Source: Collinsella sp. UBA6357
GTDB lineage: Bacteria > Actinomycetota > Coriobacteriia > Coriobacteriales > Coriobacteriaceae
Length of the DNA: 64,000 bases
Direction of reading: 5' to 3'
Assembly (NCBI GenBank): GCA_002437815.1
Contig: DJRP01000026.1
Coordinates: 32,643 to 96,642 of the forward strand
Part shown: positions 48,086 through 57,751 of the stretch, one piece after another
Position numbering within the stretch: position 1 is the first letter of the stretch
How the letters are laid out: every line of letters starts with the position of its first letter
Notes under the pieces: generated by a model
Told to the model about the DNA's origin: nothing
Databases searched by the model: none
What the model saw: the letters and a program-made list of their open reading frames with translations, nothing else
Program-made: the position numbers and the translations under genes

Positions 48086-49897
48086 ATGGATACTACATTT
48101 GACATTTCCCACATTCGCAACTTCTCGATCGTTGCGCATATCGATCATGGCAAGTCCACGATCTCCGACCGCATCCTTGAGCTCACCCATACCGTCGATG
48201 AGCGCGACATGGAGTCGCAACTCCTGGACACCATGGATATTGAGCGCGAACGTGGCATCACGATCAAATCGAACGCGGTGCGCGTTTCCTATGATGCCGA
48301 CGACGGTGAGACCTATCAGTTCAATCTGATCGACACCCCGGGCCACGTCGACTTCACCTATGAGGTGTCCCGTTCCCTTGCTGCCTGTGAGGGTGCGGTG
48401 CTCGTGGTCGATGCGACCCAGGGCGTTGAAGCCCAGACGGTCTCAAACGCCTCACTGGCGATGAACGCGGATCTTGATATCGTGCCCGCCATCAACAAGA
48501 TCGACCTGCCCTCGGCTCATCCCGACGAGGTCAAAGAAGAGATCGAGGAAGATCTTGCCATTCCGGCCGACGATGCGGTGTGCGTATCGGGAAAGACCGG
48601 CGAGGGCATCCATGACCTTCTTGAGGCTATTGTCTTTTTGATCTCTCCTCCCCAGGGAAACGCAAACGGTCCACTTAAGGCTTTGATCCTCGATTCCTAT
48701 TTCGATGAATATCGTGGCGTCGTTGCCACGGTGCGCGTCTTTGACGGCTCCATTAAAAAGGGCGATCAGCTGCTCATGATGCAGGCCAAGGGCGAGTTCC
48801 TCGTCGACGGTGTGGGCGTCAAGCGCCCGGCCGAGACACCCGTCGATGGCTTGACCGTGGGCGAGGTGGGCTATGTGGTCACCGGACTCAAGAATCCTGA
48901 AGCCGTGCGCGTGGGAGATACCCTGACCTGGGCTGCGCAGCCGTGCCCCGAACCGTTGCCCGGCTATCGCGAGGCTAAGCCCATGGTCTATACGGGTTTG
49001 TTCCCGATCGACAATAAAGATTATGAGAACCTGCGCGACGCACTCGACAAGCTGCACGTCAACGATCCCTCCCTGGTGTGGGAGCCCGAGACCTCGATCG
49101 CCTTGGGATTCGGTTTCCGCGTGGGCTTCTTGGGTCTTCTGCATATGGAGGTTGTCAAGGAGCGCCTGGAACGCGAGTTCAATCTCGATCTGATCGCCAC
49201 GAGCCCGTCGGTCGATTATCACGTGTATCAGACCGATGGCACCATGATCGATGTCCGCAGCCCGCAGGACCTTCCCGACGTGACGTGCATCGAGCGTATC
49301 GAGGAACCGTTCCTCAAGGCGAAGATCATCTGCCCGCCCGAATACACCGGTGCCGTCATGCAGCTGGCGATCGAGCATCGCGGCGTCACCACCGATATGA
49401 TCCATCTCACGAGCAAATCCGTCGAGATGCACTTCGATATGCCGCTTGCCGAGCTGATCCTCGATTTCTTCGATCAGCTCAAGAGCCGTACCAAGGGCTA
49501 TGCTTCGCTTGACTACGAGTACAACGAGTATCGTCCTTCTGAACTCGTCAAGCTCGATATCCTGCTTTCGGGCGACGAGGTCGATGCTCTGTCGTTTATC
49601 GTGCATAAAGACAAGGCCTATGGTCTTGCCCGTGGTCTGTGCGACAAGCTTAAAGAGATCATTCCGCGCCAGCTGTTCGAGGTCCCCATCCAGGGTGCCA
49701 TCGGCAACAAGATCATCGCGCGCTCGACCGTAAAGGCCCGCCGCAAGGACGTGTTGGCCAAATGCTACGGCGGCGATATTTCGCGCAAGCGAAAGCTGCT
49801 TGAGAAGCAAAAAGAGGGCAAGAAGCGCATGAAGGCCATCGGCTCGGTTGAGGTTCCCCAAGAGGCCTTCATGGCGATCCTTAAGGTTGACGAGTAA
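48086..49897 (+). CDS. lepA: Elongation factor 4
   Basis: 603 residues. G1 AHIDHGKSTISDRI, G3 DTPGHVDF, G4 NKIDLP, and the LepA-specific C-terminal domain with KARRKDVLAKCYGGDISRKR. A ribosome-associated GTPase. Confidence 0.97.
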   Translation: MDTTFDISHIRNFSIVAHIDHGKSTISDRILELTHTVDERDMESQLLDTMDIERERGITIKSNAVRVSYDADDGETYQFNLIDTPGHVDFTYEVSRSLAACEGAVLVVDATQGVEAQTVSNASLAMNADLDIVPAINKIDLPSAHPDEVKEEIEEDLAIPADDAVCVSGKTGEGIHDLLEAIVFLISPPQGNANGPLKALILDSYFDEYRGVVATVRVFDGSIKKGDQLLMMQAKGEFLVDGVGVKRPAETPVDGLTVGEVGYVVTGLKNPEAVRVGDTLTWAAQPCPEPLPGYREAKPMVYTGLFPIDNKDYENLRDALDKLHVNDPSLVWEPETSIALGFGFRVGFLGLLHMEVVKERLEREFNLDLIATSPSVDYHVYQTDGTMIDVRSPQDLPDVTCIERIEEPFLKAKIICPPEYTGAVMQLAIEHRGVTTDMIHLTSKSVEMHFDMPLAELILDFFDQLKSRTKGYASLDYEYNEYRPSELVKLDILLSGDEVDALSFIVHKDKAYGLARGLCDKLKEIIPRQLFEVPIQGAIGNKIIARSTVKARRKDVLAKCYGGDISRKRKLLEKQKEGKKRMKAIGSVEVPQEAFMAILKVDE

Positions 49898-49900
49898 CCT

Positions 49901-50944
49901 ATGGCCGTATCAACGTTTTCGCAACAGCTGCTCGCGCGCTATGCCGAGCAGCCCTTTTTGATGGCCCCCATGGCTGGCGTCACCGATTCGGCCTATCGCA
50001 TCATGTGCCGACGTCGCGGAGCCGATCTGTGCTACAGCGAGATGGTGAGCGTCGCCGGCCTTGCCTACGCGAGCAACAAGACCTGGCGTTTGGTGCTACC
50101 GGCATCGGAAGAGCCCCAGATCTGTGTGCAGCTGTTCGGATCTAGGCCCGAGCAGTTCTCCTCGGCCGTCGAAGCGGTCGAGGAGCGTGTGGGCGATAAG
50201 CTCACCCTCATCGATATCAATATGGCCTGCCCCGCCCGCAAGGTGGTGACCAAGGGGGAGGGTTCTGCGCTCATGCGCACGCCCGATCTTGCCGAATCTA
50301 TCGTGAAGGCAGCGGTTGAGGCGGCACATGTTCCCGTAACGGTCAAGATCCGCTCCGGCTTCTACGCCGATGATCGAAATGCCCCGGTCTTCGCACAGAT
50401 GCTCGAGCAGGTCGGTGCGGCTGCGGTCGCCGTGCACGGACGCTGCGCCACGCAACTTTATAACGGTCAGGCCGATTGGTCGGTCGTCGATGAGGTCGCC
50501 GACGCGGTCGAGATTCCCGTCATCGGTTCGGGTGACGTGTTCAGCGCCGCCGATGCCGCAGAACATTTGTCCCAATCCGGTGCGCGCGCGGTCTTTATCG
50601 CGCGGGGAACGTACGGCAATCCCTGGATTTTCGAAGACGCACGACGCCTCGCCCTGCAAAGCGAGCAGGTTCCCGAGCGAGCGGCCTCTGTACGGCTTGA
50701 TGCCCTGCGTGAACATCTGGCGCTTGTGCATGATTTGCTTCCGCTGATGTCCCGCGCCCGCTCGTTTGCAAGCTGGTATCTCAAGGGCATGCCCCATGCG
50801 GCACAATGGCGCGCCCGGGTGGTCCGTTGCACCACGTTCGAGGAGTTCATGGCCCTCGTCGATGATATCGAGCGCGATGTCATCTGTTGTGAACGTGCAC
50901 TTGCCGCCGGACAGAGCATTCCTGCGCACCCCTTTGAGGCCTAG
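49901..50944 (+). CDS. dusB: tRNA-dihydrouridine synthase
   Basis: 347 residues, three bases after lepA. MAPMAGVTDSAYRIMCRRRG, the catalytic Cys in DINMACPARKVV, and VAVHGRCATQLYNGQADW are Dus motifs. It reduces uridine in tRNA with FMN. The insertion in an operon with lepA and hemW is a little unusual. Confidence 0.95.
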   Translation: MAVSTFSQQLLARYAEQPFLMAPMAGVTDSAYRIMCRRRGADLCYSEMVSVAGLAYASNKTWRLVLPASEEPQICVQLFGSRPEQFSSAVEAVEERVGDKLTLIDINMACPARKVVTKGEGSALMRTPDLAESIVKAAVEAAHVPVTVKIRSGFYADDRNAPVFAQMLEQVGAAAVAVHGRCATQLYNGQADWSVVDEVADAVEIPVIGSGDVFSAADAAEHLSQSGARAVFIARGTYGNPWIFEDARRLALQSEQVPERAASVRLDALREHLALVHDLLPLMSRARSFASWYLKGMPHAAQWRARVVRCTTFEEFMALVDDIERDVICCERALAAGQSIPAHPFEA

Positions 50945-50947
50945 CGC

Positions 50948-52192
50948 ATGGCTTTGACCGCTCTGTACGTGCACGTGCCCTTCTGCGCTCAAAAATGCCG
51001 CTACTGCGATTTCGATTCAAAGGCGGTTGCACCCCGTGAGCGTGGGGTTGCCATGGATCGCTATTTTGAGCAGCTGGGGGAGCGACTCGAACGTGTTGCT
51101 CGCGTTGGCGCCCTGGATGGCATCGAAACCGTTTATATCGGAGGTGGAACGCCGACGCTTGCCGGCCAACGGCTCGTGCGGCTCGCTAAACGCATCGTTG
51201 AGCTGTGTCATCCTGCGGAGTTCACCTGTGAGGCAAACCCCGAGTCGATCGATGCAGCCTTGGCGCTCGAGCTCTCTCGCGCAGGCGTCACGCGTGTTTC
51301 GATAGGCGTGCAATCTCTCGACCCCTCAGAGCTTCTCGCCATCGGGCGTATCCATACTGCCGAGCGCGCCCTCCTGGCGATCAACGATGCTCGTTGCGCA
51401 GGTCTCGATGTTTCTTGCGATCTGATGTGCGGACTGCCCGGCCAAACGGCAAGCAGCTGGGATGACACGCTTCAGGGAATTCTTGACGCCCGACCTCACC
51501 ACATTTCCGTCTATCCCTTGACGCTAGAGGAGGGGACGCCGCTCTACCGGGCCGCTCACCTCGATTGCTCTTTGGAGCCCGATGAAGATTTTCAGGCTGA
51601 CTGTATGGATAGGGCGCGAAAGCTCTTTTTGGCTGCTGGATACGAGCCCTACGAAGTTGCCAGCTATGCGCAGGCGGAGCATGCGTGCCGTCACAATATG
51701 GCATATTGGACCGGACGGGGCTACCTTGGGCTGGGTCGATCTGCGGCCGGTATGCTCGACCGCGATGACTTCGATCGGCTTGCGGCGTTGTTTCCCGGTG
51801 TTGTCGCGCCACCCGAAGCGGCCCGCGTTCGCCTCGTTCAGCTTGACGACGCCGCCGCAAGGTTTGAGGCCGAGTTCTTATCGGAGCGCGAGGCGATCTG
51901 CGAGGATCTTATGCTGGCCTGCCGCATGACACGGGGCATCACCGGTTCTCTTCTTGTGCGGGCGGGCCGTATCCTGTCAACTCAGACGCTCGGTGACGCT
52001 TGCGATCAGGCTATTGATCTTGGTCTCGCTTCCTGGGTAACAACGAGACCTGATATTGACCGTACTTCGATATTGTCGAAAGACGTGATCGAGGGTCGCA
52101 TCGTGGCAAACTTGGCGCCCACGCATCTCGGTTGGCTCGAGGGAAATGTACTCTTCGAGCTCTTTTGGGACCTGCATGAGCACCTCGTGTAG
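50948..52192 (+). CDS. hemW: HemW, radical-SAM heme chaperone
   Basis: 414 residues, three bases after dusB. The radical-SAM cluster is VPFCAQKCRYCDF; YIGGGTPTLAG and GLPGQTASSWDDTL follow. HemW proteins bind heme and lack coproporphyrinogen oxidase activity; the older name is hemN-like. Adjacent to lepA as usual. Confidence 0.93.
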   Translation: MALTALYVHVPFCAQKCRYCDFDSKAVAPRERGVAMDRYFEQLGERLERVARVGALDGIETVYIGGGTPTLAGQRLVRLAKRIVELCHPAEFTCEANPESIDAALALELSRAGVTRVSIGVQSLDPSELLAIGRIHTAERALLAINDARCAGLDVSCDLMCGLPGQTASSWDDTLQGILDARPHHISVYPLTLEEGTPLYRAAHLDCSLEPDEDFQADCMDRARKLFLAAGYEPYEVASYAQAEHACRHNMAYWTGRGYLGLGRSAAGMLDRDDFDRLAALFPGVVAPPEAARVRLVQLDDAAARFEAEFLSEREAICEDLMLACRMTRGITGSLLVRAGRILSTQTLGDACDQAIDLGLASWVTTRPDIDRTSILSKDVIEGRIVANLAPTHLGWLEGNVLFELFWDLHEHLV

Positions 52193-52235
52193 AATTGCCT
52201 CACTTTTATAACCATCTTGGGGAGGTTGCCGTTCC

Positions 52236-53342
52236 ATGGCGACGATGAACGAAAAAGACTACTACGCGATTCTTGGCGTCGATGCGGATGCAACCTCTCG
52301 CGATATCCAAAAGGCGTTTCAGCAAAAGGCGCGAAAGCTTCATCCCGACGTCAACAAGGCTCCCGATGCGGAGGAGAAATTCAAAGAGGTTTCCGAAGCC
52401 TATGCTGTCCTTTCTGACGAGAAGAAGCGCGCACGTTACGATGCCATGCGTTCCGGCAATCCCTTTGCAGGGGGTGCCGCGCCTTCTGCGTCGCCCTATG
52501 GCGGTGGCTATGCGGGGGGATATACCGGCTCCCCCTTTGATGGGTTTCCCTTTGGCGGGGCCTGGGGCCAGCAGCGTCGCGGTCAGGCGGCCTATAACCC
52601 TGAGGCCGGGGCGAATGTTGTCGTCGATATCAAGCTCGATGCCAAACAGGCCAAAGAGGGCGTTCGTAAGACCGTGCGCTACACGCATTTCGAAACATGC
52701 GGTCATTGCGGCGGTTCAGGTTCGGTTTCGTCTGAACACGCCCACACCTGCCCGAGCTGCGGTGGTCGCGGATCCATCGACGTCGACCTGTCCTTCCTGT
52801 TCGGGGCGGGCACCTTTCAGAGCGTATGCCCCGAATGCGGTGGATCGGGCAAGGTTGTGGCCGATCCGTGCCCGGATTGCGGCGGAACGGGCCGTACGCG
52901 CGTAACCTCAGAGGCAACGATCGAGTTTCCCGCCGGCACCCACGATGGCGACGAAGTTCGAGTTGCAGGAATGGGCCACGCCGGGACCAACGGTGCCTCG
53001 GGCGGAGACCTTGTGGGACGCGCCCATGTTGAGGCCGAGCGCCTTGAGGGCAAAGCGAGGACCGGTTTCTATCTGATCGGTATCATCACCCCGTTTCTGG
53101 TGCTCTCGGCTCTCTCGGGCGTGTTCTCGGCGTTTGCCGTCATGTGTATCGTGCCGTTTGTGATGGGCATCTTCATGGTGCTGTCCGATGGAGTGCTGCA
53201 CCGATCGGGCCTTTGGTGGAAACGCGGCGGGCAGATGTTCCTCAACGGCTTTGCCAACGGTTTTATGTTCGCCTTGGTCGCCGTCTGGTTTGCCAGCTGC
53301 TCCACCCGCGCCATGACGGCCGGCTATTATGGCGTCAGATAG
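52236..53342 (+). CDS. Membrane-anchored DnaJ-like protein with zinc finger
   Basis: 368 residues. J domain with the HPD motif (KLHPDVNK), a Gly/Phe-rich linker (~70-110), and a complete four-repeat zinc finger (CGHCGGSG, CPSCGGRG, CPECGGSG, CPDCGGTG; ~150-222). Only a short piece of the substrate-binding C-terminal domain follows. From residue ~277 three hydrophobic segments appear (YLIGIITPFLVLSALSGVF, FAVMCIVPFVMGIFMVLSDG, NGFANGFMFALVAVWFA). It is therefore likely a J-protein held at the membrane, bringing DnaK there. It lies where hrcA is often found, just before the canonical dnaJ. Confidence 0.8.
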   Translation: MATMNEKDYYAILGVDADATSRDIQKAFQQKARKLHPDVNKAPDAEEKFKEVSEAYAVLSDEKKRARYDAMRSGNPFAGGAAPSASPYGGGYAGGYTGSPFDGFPFGGAWGQQRRGQAAYNPEAGANVVVDIKLDAKQAKEGVRKTVRYTHFETCGHCGGSGSVSSEHAHTCPSCGGRGSIDVDLSFLFGAGTFQSVCPECGGSGKVVADPCPDCGGTGRTRVTSEATIEFPAGTHDGDEVRVAGMGHAGTNGASGGDLVGRAHVEAERLEGKARTGFYLIGIITPFLVLSALSGVFSAFAVMCIVPFVMGIFMVLSDGVLHRSGLWWKRGGQMFLNGFANGFMFALVAVWFASCSTRAMTAGYYGVR

Positions 53343-53420
53343 CCCACTTTTGTTGATTACGCACCCCAGCCGTGGGTATAGGACGGTTTGTGACAAAACG
53401 GTTAGTTGGAAGGATCGACT

Positions 53421-54572
53421 GTGTCGGAGAAAAGGGATTACTACGAGGTGCTCGGTGTCGACCGCGATGCCGATGCCAAGACGATCAAGCGTGCGTTCTT
53501 GAAGAAAGCGCGCACGGTACACCCTGATGTTTCCGACGATCCGCAGGCAGAAGAGAAGTTCAAGGAACTCAACGAGGCATATTCGGTGCTCTCGGATGAG
53601 CAGAAGCGCGCCAACTACGATCGCTTCGGTACCGCAGACGGCCCTGGGGGCTCGGGCTATGTCGATATCAACGACATCTTCGGTGGCATGGGCATGGACG
53701 ATCTGTTCTCCTCGTTCTTTGGCGGGGGAGCCGTCGGCGGTTCCGCACGCGGGCGACGCGAGCGTCGTCGCGGGCGTGATATGGCCATCTCGCTCACCAT
53801 CACCCTTGAAGAGGCCGCGCTTGGCTGCAAGAAAACCATCAGCTACGATCGCTTGGCCCCCTGCGATGACTGTAACGGTACCGGTCGCGCCGAGGGTGCG
53901 CAGGAAAAGCAGTGTCCGCGCTGCCACGGCACGGGGTATGTGACCACGGTCCAGCGCTCTTTCTTGGGACAGGTGCAGTCGTCCTCGCCCTGCCCCGATT
54001 GCCACGGAGAGGGTTCCATCATCGATCATCCGTGCGAAACCTGCGACGGTCAGGGACGTACCCCTTCGCACGAGAAGATCGACATCGATATCCCTGCCGG
54101 CGTTTCCACCGGTCGCCAGCTGCGCGTGAGCGGCTATGGTGAGGCTGGGCTGCGTGGCGAGGCTTCGGGCGACCTTATCGTCAACGTCCGTGTCGAGGAA
54201 GACGCGCGTTTCAAGCGTAACGGCGACGACCTGTTCCTTGCCTGCGATATCTCTATGGCTCAGGCGGCACTCGGGTGCAAGTTCGAGGTCGATGGCATCA
54301 TGCCCGATGAGCACGTCGAGGTTGTCATCCCCGCCGGCACCCAATACGGCGACACGATATATGTCGACGGACGTGGCATGCCTCGTATCGGTGGCGGCGG
54401 CTCGCGTGGGCGTCTGGTCGTGCAGGTGCGCGTCAACATTCCGCGCAAGCTCACGGCAAAGCAACGAGCCATGCTCGAAGCTTTCGCGACCGAAATGGGC
54501 GATGACTACACGCCTGCCAAGAAGACCATGAGCGAGCGCATCAAGAGCGCTATCGACGATATCCTCGACTAA
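53421..54572 (+). CDS. dnaJ: Chaperone DnaJ
   Basis: 383 residues from GTG 53421 with GGAAGG upstream. J domain with TVHPDVSD, Gly-rich linker, four zinc-finger repeats (CDDCNGTG, CPRCHGTG, CPDCHGEG, CETCDGQG) and full C-terminal domains I and II. It stimulates DnaK ATPase. No dnaK, grpE or hrcA is next to it, and no CIRCE operator is seen upstream. Confidence 0.94.
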   Translation: MSEKRDYYEVLGVDRDADAKTIKRAFLKKARTVHPDVSDDPQAEEKFKELNEAYSVLSDEQKRANYDRFGTADGPGGSGYVDINDIFGGMGMDDLFSSFFGGGAVGGSARGRRERRRGRDMAISLTITLEEAALGCKKTISYDRLAPCDDCNGTGRAEGAQEKQCPRCHGTGYVTTVQRSFLGQVQSSSPCPDCHGEGSIIDHPCETCDGQGRTPSHEKIDIDIPAGVSTGRQLRVSGYGEAGLRGEASGDLIVNVRVEEDARFKRNGDDLFLACDISMAQAALGCKFEVDGIMPDEHVEVVIPAGTQYGDTIYVDGRGMPRIGGGGSRGRLVVQVRVNIPRKLTAKQRAMLEAFATEMGDDYTPAKKTMSERIKSAIDDILD

Positions 54573-54587
54573 CCATAAGGAGCATCT

Positions 54588-55880
54588 TTGCCCGCACCCC
54601 GTATCGCGGTCGTCAATCTGGGATGCCGCGTCAACCGCGTGGAATCCGACCGCATCACCGCCGACCTCATGCGCGAGGGTTTTTCGCTCGTCGAGCCCGA
54701 GCAGGCTGATCTGATTGTCATCAACACCTGCGCGGTGACCGGCGAAGCCGAAGCTAAGACGCGAAAGGCCGTCCGCCATGCGCTGTCTTATTCACAAGAG
54801 CCGTATGTGGTCGTAACGGGCTGCGTTGTGAACCTGCATCCCGAGTCGCTTCTCGAGCTTTCACCTCGCGTGGTGGCCGAAGCTTCCAAGGTCGATGTGG
54901 CGTCTCGAGTCTGCGACGTTTTGAGCGTCGAGATCGAGGGCGTCACGGAATGCGGTGCTGACGAGGTGGCCGATGAGCTCGGGCGTTCGCGCCTTGGCGT
55001 CAAGATCCAGGATGGTTGCAATCATCGCTGCACCTATTGCATCGTATGGAAAGCGCGCGGTCCCGAACGATCGGTTCCGGTCGAAAGCGTATTGCAACAG
55101 GTTCGCGAGGCCGAAGCCGCTGGCATTCCCGAGGTCGTGCTGACGGGCGTCAACCTGGGGGCTTACGACGGCAAAAGCGCGCAGGATGAGCATGTGGAGA
55201 TCGATGAGCTGCTCGAGACCATCCTTGAGCAAACCGGTATCGAGCAGGTTCGCATATCGTCCGTCGAACCGATGGACATCTCGGAGCGTTTGCTTGCCGT
55301 CATGGCCAAGTTCCCCACAAGGGTTGCCCCGTTTTTGCATCTTCCTGTTCAGTCGGGTTGCACCAAAACGCTTTATCGCATGGGGCGCCCCTATAGCGCC
55401 GAGGAATTCGAGCAGACGGTTCATATGATTCGCTCGCATATTCCCCATATCGCGCTTTCATGTGATCTTATCGTCGGCTTTCCTGGCGAGACGGACGAGG
55501 ACTTTGAACAGTCACTCGAGCTATGCCGACGCGTCGGCTTTGCCCGCATGCACGTTTTCCGTTACAGTGCACGTCCCGGAACGCTTGCCGCCGACATGCC
55601 CGATCAGGTCGACCCACGTATCATGGCGCAGCGGAGCCGACGCATGCGCGACCTGGCGCACGAGATGGCGCTCGCCGATGCTCGAAGCCGTATCGGAACG
55701 GTTGAGCGCGGCGTGCTCGAATACAGCGACAATATCACGCTGGGATCTTTCCATCATGCAAAGCTCGATGACGTTGACCACCTAACCGCTCCCTGCATCA
55801 TGGATGTTGCTATCATCGGAGTCGACGATACCGGTTTGGTTCATGTTCGCAGGGAGGTACATGAAGACCGCCAAGATTAG
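54588..55880 (+). CDS. mtaB: tRNA t6A37 methylthiotransferase
   Basis: 430 residues from TTG 54588 with AAGGAG before it. N-terminal MTTase domain with the first cluster Cys (NLGCRVN, NTCAVTG, VVTGC), radical-SAM CNHRCTYC, and TRAM-like C-terminus. The lack of other MiaB features and the neighbours dnaJ/phoH support MtaB. It adds a methylthio group to t6A37. Confidence 0.88.
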   Translation: MPAPRIAVVNLGCRVNRVESDRITADLMREGFSLVEPEQADLIVINTCAVTGEAEAKTRKAVRHALSYSQEPYVVVTGCVVNLHPESLLELSPRVVAEASKVDVASRVCDVLSVEIEGVTECGADEVADELGRSRLGVKIQDGCNHRCTYCIVWKARGPERSVPVESVLQQVREAEAAGIPEVVLTGVNLGAYDGKSAQDEHVEIDELLETILEQTGIEQVRISSVEPMDISERLLAVMAKFPTRVAPFLHLPVQSGCTKTLYRMGRPYSAEEFEQTVHMIRSHIPHIALSCDLIVGFPGETDEDFEQSLELCRRVGFARMHVFRYSARPGTLAADMPDQVDPRIMAQRSRRMRDLAHEMALADARSRIGTVERGVLEYSDNITLGSFHHAKLDDVDHLTAPCIMDVAIIGVDDTGLVHVRREVHEDRQD

Positions 55881-56859
55881 GCTCTCTATACCTCAGGGTG
55901 TCGACGCACGCTGTGTGCTAGGAGAGCAAGACAGCGTTGTCCGCGCCCTTGAGGATGTCACCTCCGCTCAAGTGGTGGTCCGCGGTGACAATATCTCCGT
56001 TTGTGGTGACCCTGGTGAAGCCGAGGTCGTGGCGGGCTTTTTTAAGCATGCCCTCCATGAGGCAACCAAAGGGCGCGCTATGGATCCCGGTGAGGTTTCA
56101 CGGGTCATGGCGGTGCTGCGCGACGATACCATCGAAGTCTCTTCCTTGCACGAAGACGTGCTGCTTTCATACCATGGCCGCGTGATCCGACCTAAAACGC
56201 TCGGGCAGAAGCGCTATGTCGATGCGATCCGTTCGCAGACCATCACGTTTTGCCTAGGGCCCGCCGGCACGGGAAAAACCTATCTGGCCATGGCGATGGC
56301 CGTCGCGGCACTCAAGCGCCATGAGGTAGGTCGAATCATCCTGACGAGGCCGGTGGTCGAGGCAGGTGAGAATCTGGGCTTTCTGCCGGGCACACTCGAG
56401 GACAAAATCGATCCCTATATGCGTCCGCTTTACGACGCCCTGTTCGAGATGGCAGACACAGATAAAACTAACGAGCTCGTCGAGAAGGGCATCATCGAGA
56501 TCGCACCACTGGCCTATATGCGCGGCCGTACGCTCGGTGATGCGTTCGTGATACTCGACGAGGCCCAAAACACCACGCCCGAGCAGATGAAGATGTTCCT
56601 CACGCGTTTGGGCTTCAACTCGAAGTTCGTTATCACGGGCGATGCAACGCAGCGCGACCTTGCTGGACGGCGCAGCGGCCTTATGGATATCGAGGAGATT
56701 CTGGGCGGCGTCGATGGCGTGAGCTTCATTCATCTCGATCGTACCGATGTCGTGCGGCACAACCTCGTAGGGCGTATCGTTGAGGCCTATGATGCCTTTG
56801 ATAAGGCCAACTCGCATAGACGTTCCTCTGAAAGGGGCACCCATGTCCGTTCTGATTAG
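55861..56859 (+). CDS. phoH: PhoH-like ATPase
   Basis: 332 residues from ATG 55861, overlapping mtaB by 20 bases. Walker A is LGPAGTGKTYLAMAMAVAAL; Walker B is VILDEAQNTTPEQMKMFLTR; TGDATQRDL is the sensor. PhoH proteins sit next to ybeY and are linked to RNA metabolism. Confidence 0.95.
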   Translation: MKTAKIRLSIPQGVDARCVLGEQDSVVRALEDVTSAQVVVRGDNISVCGDPGEAEVVAGFFKHALHEATKGRAMDPGEVSRVMAVLRDDTIEVSSLHEDVLLSYHGRVIRPKTLGQKRYVDAIRSQTITFCLGPAGTGKTYLAMAMAVAALKRHEVGRIILTRPVVEAGENLGFLPGTLEDKIDPYMRPLYDALFEMADTDKTNELVEKGIIEIAPLAYMRGRTLGDAFVILDEAQNTTPEQMKMFLTRLGFNSKFVITGDATQRDLAGRRSGLMDIEEILGGVDGVSFIHLDRTDVVRHNLVGRIVEAYDAFDKANSHRRSSERGTHVRSD

Positions 56860-57352
56860 CAATGACGCTCACCTTGATAGCTTGCTTGACTCGCAAGAGG
56901 TCGAGCACATCTGCTCGATCGTGCTCGATCAAGAGGGCGTTACGCGCGATGTGGAGATCTCGCTCTCTTATGTCGATGAAGACGAGATGCACGAGCTCAA
57001 CCGCACGTGGCGTGGTATCGATCGTACGACCGATGTGCTCTCCTTTGAATGTGACTCGGCGTTTGACGATGAGATTCCTGCCGATGAAACACTTGAGTTG
57101 GGCGATATCATCTTGGCTCCCCAGGTTATCGCACGCCAGGCCCCCGGTTTTGGAAACTCGCCCGCCGATGAGTGCCGTTTGATGCTCGTGCACGGCATGT
57201 TGCACCTTTTGGGGTATGACCATATCGTTGATGAAGAGGCCGAAGCCATGGAGGCACGGGAGGATTCGATTCTGCGCGATCTTGCACGAGAGCGCGGCGA
57301 AGATCCCACGCAGGTGCACGTCGGCCCCATTACCAACCACGCTCACGACTAG
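56843..57352 (+). CDS. ybeY: rRNA maturation factor / endoribonuclease YbeY
   Basis: 169 residues from ATG 56843, overlapping phoH by 17 bases. The zinc-binding HGMLHLLGYDH motif is intact. It takes part in 16S rRNA 3' end maturation and ribosome quality control. Confidence 0.95.
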   Translation: MSVLISNDAHLDSLLDSQEVEHICSIVLDQEGVTRDVEISLSYVDEDEMHELNRTWRGIDRTTDVLSFECDSAFDDEIPADETLELGDIILAPQVIARQAPGFGNSPADECRLMLVHGMLHLLGYDHIVDEEAEAMEAREDSILRDLARERGEDPTQVHVGPITNHAHD

Positions 57353-57361
57353 GAGACGCGC

Positions 57362-57739
57362 ATGATTCCCGGATCGAACAAAGACCATCCGTCGTTTATC
57401 AAATCGTTCGGGTACGCCATCGAGGGGTTCGTCACCGCGGTCAAGACCGAGCGCAACATCAAAGTTATGATCACCGTCGGTATCCTTACCGTTATCGCGG
57501 GTTGTGTCGTCGGCCTTTCTGCTCTGGAATGGACAATCGTGGCGATTTGCTGCGGACTCGTGATCCACGGAGAGTTGTGCAATACGGCCATGGAGGCCAT
57601 CGTCGATCTTGCCTGTCAAGAATTTCATCCCTTGGCGAAACGCGCCAAGGACATCGCCGCCGCATCTGTCTACGTTCTTTCCATCACCGCCGCCATCGTC
57701 GGCTTGATCGTATTTGCCCGCGCATTGGGCTTGTTATAG
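57362..57739 (+). CDS. dgkA: Diacylglycerol/undecaprenol kinase family protein
   Basis: 125 residues with three membrane segments. The family motif ELCNTAMEAIVDL and HPLAKRAKDIAAASV are present. In Gram-positive bacteria such proteins mainly phosphorylate undecaprenol, feeding the lipid carrier for wall and capsule synthesis. Inner membrane. Confidence 0.9.
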   Translation: MIPGSNKDHPSFIKSFGYAIEGFVTAVKTERNIKVMITVGILTVIAGCVVGLSALEWTIVAICCGLVIHGELCNTAMEAIVDLACQEFHPLAKRAKDIAAASVYVLSITAAIVGLIVFARALGLL

Positions 57740-57751
57740 AAAGGGGTCATC

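Noticed and set aside
53343..53420. CIRCE heat-shock operator before dnaJ
   Set aside because: No TTAGCACTC / GAGTGCTAA inverted repeat is present.
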